From: Crocinitomicaceae bacterium
Lineage (GTDB): Bacteria; Bacteroidota; Bacteroidia; Flavobacteriales_D; Sanyastnellaceae
DNA: 5,118 bases
Reading direction: 5' to 3'
NCBI GenBank assembly: GCA_002729115.1
Contig: PBWG01000084.1
Span: forward strand, 1 to 5,118
Shown: in pieces, positions 1 through 5,118 of the stretch
How positions within the stretch are numbered: position 1 is the first letter of the stretch
Layout of the letters: the number at the start of each line of letters is the position of its first letter
Translations under genes and position numbers: made by a program
Notes under the pieces: model-generated
What the model saw: only the letters and a program-made list of their open reading frames with translations
What the model was told of the DNA's origin: nothing
Databases searched by the model: none

Positions 1-88
1 ATCTCGGCACTTTGAAATTCGACACAGGGTGTTTGCGGCGTCCTGGTTGAACTGAGGCCTGGCAAAGCCCTTTAGAATGTCCTGCTCG

Positions 89-928
89 TCACCAGCCGGT
101 GTTGTCTGCGAGGGCCTCGCGGATCAAGTCTTCGGAGCGCTGAGAAACTTCTTTTCGCGTCCAATTCTTCTCGGCGATTTCTTGGGCGGAGATGGGTTTC
201 AACACCTTGACCACAAGCACCTTTTGTCGCAAGCCAAGCAGGTTGGAAAGGTGCTGAACGATGGATCCATGTTTCACGAGGTAGGTGAAGGTCATTCGCT
301 GTGCGGGACTGACTGCATGGCCGTTGGCGTGCGTCCATCGAAATGCCAAAGGCTGAATGCCTGCATTTGAATCGATCGCAATTTTGAAGAAGGGCGAATG
401 AAACGGCAGGAGTTCAATGCCGTCGCCAGACTTCCCTTCTGGAAAGAACCCCATGTTCACCTTCGATTGGGTCATCATGCTGGTGGCAGGTTGCAGGAGC
501 TCCACGATGGATTTGCGCCTGCTTCGATCCACAAAGACGAACCCCAGCAGCTCCATCACCCCGCCAATGACCTTCATGTTTCGAATCAGTGCGTTGGAAA
601 TGACCATGCAGGGGGTGATGGCCATGTGCAGAAGGGAGTCCAAAATCCCCTGGTGGTTGCTCACAATCAAGTGGCGAGAGGAAGGAATTTGGCCATGAAC
701 CACAAGCTTCACCCCCACAATCCTCATCAGCAGACGAGAGAATGGGTGGATGACAAACCTGACGTTGAATCGGAGGAAGAGGTGCTTCGGAAGCAAGGTG
801 AACACGAGCCTCAGCAGGAGACTCAAGAGAACCAAGACGAAGACGGCAAGCAGGATGAAGGTCATGCGAATCTTGGCAAGCACCTTGGATCCTGTCAACA
901 TGTCTGAGTGAGGCATGGATTCCGTCAT
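89..928 (-). CDS. PlsC/AGPAT-type 1-acyl-sn-glycerol-3-phosphate acyltransferase family protein
   Basis: A 279-residue membrane-bound acyltransferase of the PlsC family, which transfers a fatty acyl group to lysophosphatidic acid or a related acceptor at the inner membrane. A hydrophobic anchor spans about residues 23-46. The catalytic H(X)4D motif is NHQGILD with His92 and Asp97. The acceptor-binding region shows VIGGVMELLGFVFVDRSRRKS (split at 120-139, including Arg136) and the FPEG motif is FFPEGKSGDG (161-170), with Lys in place of the more common Thr-Arg. A later hydrophobic stretch, IQPLAF (191-196), fits the family's last core block. Length and motif order indicate an intact gene. The start is uncertain: ATGs at residues 1, 5, 10 and 22 are possible, and the first may exist only because of the junction just upstream. 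Nothing links it functionally to the glycosidase operon, and its GC is lower. The acceptor is not certain; other lysophospholipid or lipid-A-type acyltransferases share these motifs. Confidence 0.9.
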   Translation of the reverse strand: MTESMPHSDMLTGSKVLAKIRMTFILLAVFVLVLLSLLLRLVFTLLPKHLFLRFNVRFVIHPFSRLLMRIVGVKLVVHGQIPSSRHLIVSNHQGILDSLLHMAITPCMVISNALIRNMKVIGGVMELLGFVFVDRSRRKSIVELLQPATSMMTQSKVNMGFFPEGKSGDGIELLPFHSPFFKIAIDSNAGIQPLAFRWTHANGHAVSPAQRMTFTYLVKHGSIVQHLSNLLGLRQKVLVVKVLKPISAQEIAEKNWTRKEVSQRSEDLIREALADNTGW

Positions 929-1254
929 GCGGATGAAAATAGGATGAAGCGCCGAGAATGCAACATCTCACAGGCGAGCTTCGGAATCATGTCGTTCCCG
1001 TCGGTGCAGGAGAAAATCCGGATCCACTTCGTGTGGGGCTGAAGCAGATCGAGCTTGCGCCGCACTTGCGCTTCGGTGAAAGCGTCTCCAGGCTTTTGGT
1101 CGCCTTCGTTCGGGCTGAAGCAGATGCCGTGCATCTTGTCGTCGACCAGGGAAGCGAATTGCTTTTGAAGTTCGGCGCGGTCCACAGGGTTGGGGCCGTC
1201 CCCGGCCAGCGACAGGACCTTGTCGGCCCGGTACGACATGTTCAGCAGTTTCAT
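925..1254 (-). CDS. GH17-family glycosidase, N-terminal fragment (truncated, probably non-functional)
   Basis: A 109-residue reading frame starting with ATG, 2 bases after the symporter stop. A second in-frame ATG at residue 6 is an alternative start. Residues about 41-97 match the beginning of bacterial GH17-type beta-glucanases: MHGICFSP (41-48, strand 1), the QKPGDAFTEAQVRRKL stretch (53-68), KWIRIFSCTDGND (76-88, strand 2) and IPKLACEM (90-97). Members of this family continue for about 300 more residues, typically with a glycine-rich strand next, and carry their catalytic glutamates on later strands. Here the match stops at Met97 (codon 966-964). Twelve unrelated residues follow and then a TGA that overlaps the next ATG. 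No other frame of the downstream sequence carries the missing GH17 part; it encodes an acyltransferase. The fragment lacks both catalytic residues, so it would be inactive as read. It is either the remnant of a deletion or rearrangement, or the edge of an assembly join. The GH17 assignment comes from motif recognition, not a search. Confidence 0.8.
   Translation of the reverse strand: MKLLNMSYRADKVLSLAGDGPNPVDRAELQKQFASLVDDKMHGICFSPNEGDQKPGDAFTEAQVRRKLDLLQPHTKWIRIFSCTDGNDMIPKLACEMLHSRRFILFSSA
934..963 (-). promoter_or_regulatory. Weak candidate Bacteroidota-type promoter for the acyltransferase
   Basis: Reading the minus strand, TTG (963-961) is followed after 19 bases by TATTTTCA (941-934). 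This resembles the Bacteroidota housekeeping pattern of TTG with a TAnnTTTG element about 17-23 bases downstream, but the last two bases of the -7 element do not match. Transcription would start near 928, which would favour the ATG at 901 (residue 10) as the acyltransferase start, giving a leader of about 28 bases. It overlaps the terminal codons of the GH17 fragment and the hairpin. The match is weak and could be chance. Confidence 0.18.
946..982. repeat. Imperfect inverted repeat (hairpin) centred on the GH17 break
   Basis: On the plus strand, GAAGC (946-950), GCC (951-953), GAGA (954-957) and TG (959-960) pair in order with CA (964-965), TCTC (966-969), GGC (973-975) and GCTTC (978-982), leaving a CAA loop at 961-963 and bulges at 958, 970-972 and 976-977. 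That gives 14 pairs in 37 bases. On the minus strand a TATTTT stretch follows four bases later, so a weak terminator is conceivable. The upstream arm is GH17 coding sequence, so the pairing may be chance. The notable point is that GH17 homology ends at the loop. Confidence 0.35.
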
Positions 1255-1256
1255 GG

Positions 1257-2693
1257 TCAGGCCTGTTGGGCGATCTCGGCGCGTTTTTGGAGGAGTTCTT
1301 CCTTCAATTTCGCGGCGCGTTCCTCCGTGATGTCGTAGTTCTTCATGATGAGCAAGGCGCCAATGACGCCGGCGATGGGCAGGAGGGAGTAGAAGGCCCG
1401 CATGCCGGTGACGGCCGATTCGGTGACGTTGTCCGCATCGAAGCCCACGAAGGACAGGATGGCCCCGCTCAAGAGGGCGGCCACGCCGAAGCCGAGCTTC
1501 ACCATCCACCAGTACACCGCACCGAGCACGCCTTCGCGGCGCTTGCCGGTTTGGAGCTCGTCCAAATCGCACACGTCCGCGGTCATGCTCATCATGATGG
1601 TGAACAAGCTGCCGATGCCAAACGAGTGGAACGGCAACGCGAACAAGAACAAGTACGGCTTGCCCGGGATGAAGAGGAACCAAAACAGCACGTAGCCCAC
1701 GATTGAAATGAACTGGCACACCATGAAGGCCCTTTTCTTGCCCAACTTCTTGGACAGGAAGGTCACGACGGGGATGACCAGGAAGGTGGTGATCAACGCG
1801 CCCACAGAGCCGTGCATGGCAGGCCAAGTGCCGGCGCTGGCCGGGTCGCTGTTGAACATGTAGTGCACAATGATCAAGAACGTGAAGGCCGCGATGACGT
1901 TGAAGGAGTTGAAAATCAAGAAAGTTGCTCCTGCGATTTGGCGGAACTGCTTGATGCGGAAGGCCTCAAAGGCCGAGACGAAAATCTTCCCCACGCTGCC
2001 CAACACGGCGGACACGTTGATGGGGGAGAAGTCGGTCCGGTCCAGGGTCGACTTGCTTTTCAGGAACAACGCCGGCACCATGGCGAACAGCGTGCAAGGA
2101 ATGGCGACCCAGACGGAGAGTTCGCGGACCCCGGCGTCGGCGCCTTCTGGGAACCAACTGGGGTCGTAAAGGATGACCCAGAACCAAGGGGCGATGACCC
2201 ACGCCCATTGTCCGATAAACTGGGCGACGGCCATGATCTGCGTGCGCTCGTGGAAGTCCTCGCTGATCTCGTAACCCATGGCCACGTAGGGGACGCTGAA
2301 GATGGTCAGCCCGAGGTAGAAGACGAGCGACCAGCTGAGGAAATAGATGAAGTTGTACGTGACCCCATCGCCTTTGTGGAGTTGCCACATGGCGATGTAG
2401 GCGACGCCCATCAGCAGGGCGCCGATGAAGACGTACTGCCGACGCCGTCCCCATTTGGAACGGGTGTTGTCGGAGATGAACCCCATCACGGGGTCGGTGA
2501 TGGCGTCGAAGACGCGGGGCAAAAACTGGATGATGCCCCAAAGCAGGGCGGCAAATCCGAGGTCTTGCACCAACACAATGATGAACACGCCCAAGGCAGC
2601 GGGGAACATCTGGTTGGCCAGCATGCCAAATCCGAAGGCCACTTTTTGGCCCATGGAAACGGTCGGGGTGGGGGTTGAGGTCGAAGGGTCCAT
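1257..2693 (-). CDS. GPH-family (MelB-like) cation:sugar symporter, MFS fold
   Basis: A 478-residue inner-membrane transporter, the usual length for glycoside-pentoside-hexuronide:cation symporters, with about twelve hydrophobic segments (roughly 17-42, 46-62, 86-104, 114-137, 152-175, 193-211, 254-278, 293-314, 321-342, 346-370, 393-418, 432-450). The family signature is clear: FDAITDPVMG (62-71) holds the Asp63/Asp67 pair corresponding to the cation-site aspartates of MelB, followed by TRSKWGRRR (77-85). Lys399 in WWMVKLGFG sits where MelB has its coupling lysine. DVCDLDELQTGKRREG (373-388) matches the conserved cytoplasmic loop. The Ser/Thr/Pro-rich N-terminus and charged helical tail (455-478) are ordinary. 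Its ATG lies 12 bases after the glycosidase stop and it ends 2 bases before the GH17 start, so all three are probably co-transcribed. No Shine-Dalgarno sequence is visible. By context it imports beta-glucosides or short beta-gluco-oligosaccharides, driven by H+ or Na+; the specificity is inferred. Confidence 0.93.
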   Translation of the reverse strand: MDPSTSTPTPTVSMGQKVAFGFGMLANQMFPAALGVFIIVLVQDLGFAALLWGIIQFLPRVFDAITDPVMGFISDNTRSKWGRRRQYVFIGALLMGVAYIAMWQLHKGDGVTYNFIYFLSWSLVFYLGLTIFSVPYVAMGYEISEDFHERTQIMAVAQFIGQWAWVIAPWFWVILYDPSWFPEGADAGVRELSVWVAIPCTLFAMVPALFLKSKSTLDRTDFSPINVSAVLGSVGKIFVSAFEAFRIKQFRQIAGATFLIFNSFNVIAAFTFLIIVHYMFNSDPASAGTWPAMHGSVGALITTFLVIPVVTFLSKKLGKKRAFMVCQFISIVGYVLFWFLFIPGKPYLFLFALPFHSFGIGSLFTIMMSMTADVCDLDELQTGKRREGVLGAVYWWMVKLGFGVAALLSGAILSFVGFDADNVTESAVTGMRAFYSLLPIAGVIGALLIMKNYDITEERAAKLKEELLQKRAEIAQQA

Positions 2694-2705
2694 GATCCGC
2701 GAGGT

Positions 2706-5118
2706 TTAGAGGTCGTAAGGGGTGAGGACAATCGTTTGGAGGGCTTGCGCGTCCAGCTCGATGTGGACGTCGCTCGGCAAGCCTTCAATGTGCACAGACC
2801 GAGGGGTGTCGCCTTGGTTGAAACACACAAGGGTGTAGGAGCCGTCTTCGTTGGCGGTGGCCACGGCCATCACGTCTTCATCCGGGCATTCGCTGCCAAG
2901 CACGGTGGCGCCAGGTCGGATGAATTTGCTGAAGTGGCACATCACGTCGTAGAGCGGCGTGAAGTACACCTCGTCTTGTTCCGGGTCGACAATGACAGGG
3001 GCGATGCACCAATTTTCAAACCAGTTGGGGCCGCCCTGTCGGTCCAACACCATGTTCCAGTCGACCCAACCGTGCACCCAGTGGTTCAAGCACCCGATGA
3101 TGTCTCGGGCGTAGCGGTGGACCGGGGAGTACTTCGGATGCAAGTATTTTTTCTCTTCCTCGCGCCACGTGAAGCCCCAGTCGGTGGCTTCCTTTTGCCA
3201 GTACCAGTCGTCGTCTTGCCAAACAGGCACTTCCGCGTCGATGCACCCTTCGGTTTCGATCAGGAATTTCTCTGGCGCCGCATCGTGTGCGCGGTCGAGG
3301 TCGTCGGGGAAGAAATCGTAGGTGCTCTCGTACCAGTGAATCGCGGTCCCTGCGAAGTACTTCGCGCTTTCCTCGTCGCGGTACATGGAGGCGGTCCATT
3401 CGTCGAGTCCTGCGCGATTCTGATCGTAGCCCAGGATGTTCAGGTGTCCCAAGCCGTTCGTTTCCAGGGCTGGGCCGAGGTGCTCCTTCACGAATTCCGT
3501 CATCTCGTCGGGCGAGTAATGCATGCTCTCCCAGTTGTTCCCGTTGCCGTGGGGTTCGTTCTCCACGGTGAAGCCCCACAAGGGAAGTCCCTCGGCCAGG
3601 CACTCTTTCGCATACTTCACGAAGAAGTTGGCCCACGTGGGCTGCATGTCTTTGCGCAGGTGCCCTCCGACCCAATCGTTGTTGTCCTTCATCCAAGGCG
3701 GGGCGGTCCAGGGCGAAGCGATGAGTTGGAACCCGTCCTTGGAGATGTCTTGGGCCGACCGGATCATCGGGAATAAGAATTCCCGGTCCTGGTCCATGTT
3801 GAAGTGCTCCAACTCCAGGTCGCCTTCCACCTCGGCGTAGCTGTAGTGGAACCGCGAGAAATCGCACGAATTCATGTGCGTCCGGGTGAGGCTGTAATTG
3901 GCGCCTTCCTCGGCGAAGTAGGCCTCGAGGATTTTGGCGCGTTGGGGGGCGCTCAACTGGTGCACGAGGTAGGCCGAGGCGTCGGTGAAAGATCCACCAA
4001 AGCCCTCGATGCGTTGTCTTTTGTCGCCGGCATTCACCTGCACGTGCAACACTTCAGACTGGGGGTTCTCCCAGCCGTCCACGGTGGCTTGAGGAACCTC
4101 GTGGAAGCGTCCGCCGCGGCGGGACGTCTCAAACACGGTTTTCCGGAACGTCTTTTCCTTCATGGCGGAAGCTTCTTGATGCGATTGAAACAGGGACTTG
4201 ACCACATGGAAGGCTTCTTTCGGGTTGCGGTGGATGTCCACCAAGCCCCAGTGCTCTTCGTTGGCGTCGCTGTCGTACGGGACGCCGCTGCTCGCAGGGG
4301 CCATGCCCCCTGGGTCTTGATCGTGGGGATTGCCCGCCTTCCACCAGCCGTCGGTGAAGGAGAACAACACGGCTCCCGCACAGGGGACCGAGTCCGAGAG
4401 CAGGGGCCCCAGCAAGTTGCGGGTGGCGTCGGCTTGCGCCCGTGGGTTTTGGCCTTGTTCGTAGCCCAGCGCCGCAGTCGTCATGTAGCTGTCCGCCCCA
4501 ATTTCAGAGAAATACACGGGCTTGTCGCTGCGCTTGGCAAAGTCCAAGGCGGCAGTGTACGACACGTCCCAGCGGTACACGTTCATGCCCCAAACGTCGA
4601 TGTCGGTCAGCTCGTCGACGAGCGCCTGGTCTGGCAGCTCGCCGTGGGCCGTGGACACGGGGTGGTTGGGGTCCTCCGACTGGATGGCCGCAGATGCCTC
4701 ACGAAGGGTTTCGTACCACATGTCCAACGACCCACCGAACCACTCGGGGTGGAAGTTGTATTCGTTGCCCAATTCCCAAAGCAGGATGGCAGGGTGCGAC
4801 TTGAACCGCTTCACGTAGTCGAGGTACGTTCCGGATTGCAGGTCGTAAACGCCGCCTTGGTTGTACCCCAGCCCAACAATGACAGACAAGCCCGCGGCGC
4901 TGATTTCGTCGAGCACTTTCTTGGAGGCGATGGGTTCGTACACCCGCAAGGTGTTGATCCCCATGTCTTTCATCAAGGCCAAATCCTGGGTCAGCGTCTC
5001 GAAGCTTCGCTCCGATTCTCCCACCGACACCGGGTGGTAGCACACGCCGTACATGAAGTGTGGGCCTGCGTCGGTGACGAGTTGTCCTTCCTCCACCCAA
5101 ACTTTGCGGGCTTCTGTG
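2706..5118 (-). CDS. Two-domain glycosidase: clan GH-A TIM barrel fused to GH30 beta-glucosidase (5' partial)
   Basis: Residues are numbered from the GTG at 5096, but the frame stays open to the window edge, so the true start lies outside. Residues 1 to about 305 form a GH-A TIM barrel resembling GH2 catalytic domains: GVCYHP (17-22), NTLRVYEP (48-55), acid/base Glu112 in WELGNEYN (107-114), nucleophile Glu198 in VYFSEIGADSY (194-204), and a closing HWGLVDIHRNPK (282-293). Its exact family is unclear. Residues about 316-796 are a full-length GH30 domain: IEGFGGSFTDA (363-373), SPWTAPPWMK (461-470), acid/base Glu514 in TVENEP (510-515), nucleophile Glu616 in IETEGC (613-618), then GWVDWN, GGPNWF and HFSKFI, closely matching human glucocerebrosidase motifs. 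A beta-sandwich tail ends at TAA. GH30 enzymes of this kind cleave beta-glucosides, including beta-1,6 branches of laminarin; the substrate here is inferred. No stop or signal peptide separates the domains. The symporter gene follows after 12 bases. Confidence 0.92.
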   Translation of the reverse strand, partial: TEARKVWVEEGQLVTDAGPHFMYGVCYHPVSVGESERSFETLTQDLALMKDMGINTLRVYEPIASKKVLDEISAAGLSVIVGLGYNQGGVYDLQSGTYLDYVKRFKSHPAILLWELGNEYNFHPEWFGGSLDMWYETLREASAAIQSEDPNHPVSTAHGELPDQALVDELTDIDVWGMNVYRWDVSYTAALDFAKRSDKPVYFSEIGADSYMTTAALGYEQGQNPRAQADATRNLLGPLLSDSVPCAGAVLFSFTDGWWKAGNPHDQDPGGMAPASSGVPYDSDANEEHWGLVDIHRNPKEAFHVVKSLFQSHQEASAMKEKTFRKTVFETSRRGGRFHEVPQATVDGWENPQSEVLHVQVNAGDKRQRIEGFGGSFTDASAYLVHQLSAPQRAKILEAYFAEEGANYSLTRTHMNSCDFSRFHYSYAEVEGDLELEHFNMDQDREFLFPMIRSAQDISKDGFQLIASPWTAPPWMKDNNDWVGGHLRKDMQPTWANFFVKYAKECLAEGLPLWGFTVENEPHGNGNNWESMHYSPDEMTEFVKEHLGPALETNGLGHLNILGYDQNRAGLDEWTASMYRDEESAKYFAGTAIHWYESTYDFFPDDLDRAHDAAPEKFLIETEGCIDAEVPVWQDDDWYWQKEATDWGFTWREEEKKYLHPKYSPVHRYARDIIGCLNHWVHGWVDWNMVLDRQGGPNWFENWCIAPVIVDPEQDEVYFTPLYDVMCHFSKFIRPGATVLGSECPDEDVMAVATANEDGSYTLVCFNQGDTPRSVHIEGLPSDVHIELDAQALQTIVLTPYDL

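Noticed and set aside
41..61. CCTGG...GCCTGG near-repeat around an AGGCCT palindrome
   Set aside because: It is a direct partial repeat of five or six bases, well within chance, with no associated feature.
1..88. Possible terminator or start of another gene downstream of the acyltransferase
   Set aside because: Only a 4-bp stem (AAAG/CTTT around 65-74) is visible, with no strong stem and T-run. Two minus-strand frames are open to the edge, but they are too short and unrecognisable to call.
414..971. Second minus-strand open frame overlapping the acyltransferase, considered as a frameshifted continuation of GH17
   Set aside because: Its translation shows no GH17 motifs and is a frame shadow of the acyltransferase, so a simple frameshift does not explain the GH17 loss.
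1255..1827. Extension of the GH17 frame upstream into the symporter gene
   Set aside because: The frame is open there but gives Arg/His-rich nonsense overlapping the symporter out of frame. The ATG at 1254, 2 bases after the symporter stop, is the natural start.
1812..2678. Plus-strand open frame of 288 codons opposite the symporter
   Set aside because: The translation is an acidic, Gly/Asp/His-rich shadow with no domain. The antisense frame is a full-length GPH transporter with conserved motifs.
2736..3776. Long plus-strand open frame (346 codons) opposite the GH30 domain
   Set aside because: The translation has no recognisable domain and is rich in Val, His and Arg, as expected from the antisense of a high-GC gene. 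The minus strand carries an unmistakable GH30 domain with its catalytic motifs.

Overview
All recognisable genes in this window lie on the minus strand, so they read from the right edge to the left. The sequence looks bacterial. The likeliest host is a Bacteroidota-like organism, probably marine or another degrader of algal or fungal glucan. This rests on the gene content (GH30 and GH17 glycosidases with a GPH sugar symporter), the nearly gapless operon, and the absence of a clear Shine-Dalgarno sequence before any visible start. The assignment is tentative, because no rRNA or other marker gene is present.

Right block (about 964-5118, GC high, roughly 55-70% in hand-counted lines): a beta-glucan utilisation operon. 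In transcription order it holds three genes. (1) A two-domain glycosidase whose 5' end lies outside the window: an N-terminal clan GH-A TIM barrel joined in one frame to a complete GH30 glucosylceramidase-type domain. (2) After 12 bases, a 478-residue GPH-family (MelB-like) cation:sugar symporter. (3) After 2 bases, the start of a GH17-family glycosidase. The likely joint role is uptake of short beta-glucosides or oligosaccharides from a laminarin-like beta-1,3/1,6-glucan, with hydrolysis by the three glycosidase domains. Substrate is inferred from family and context.

Junction (about 963): the GH17 homology stops after about 97 residues, well before either catalytic glutamate. It is followed by 12 unrelated codons and a stop. 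The break falls in the loop of an imperfect inverted repeat, and base composition changes across it.

Left block (1 to about 963, about 45-55% GC in hand-counted lines): one complete PlsC/AGPAT-type membrane acyltransferase (89-928), a phospholipid-synthesis gene with no obvious link to glucan use. Bases 1-88, downstream of it, hold no gene or terminator that I can support.

The two points most worth checking are the GH-A/GH30 fusion, and whether the GH17/acyltransferase junction is a genuine deletion or rearrangement or an assembly chimera. I saw no RNA genes, CRISPR arrays, insertion sequences or long repeats.
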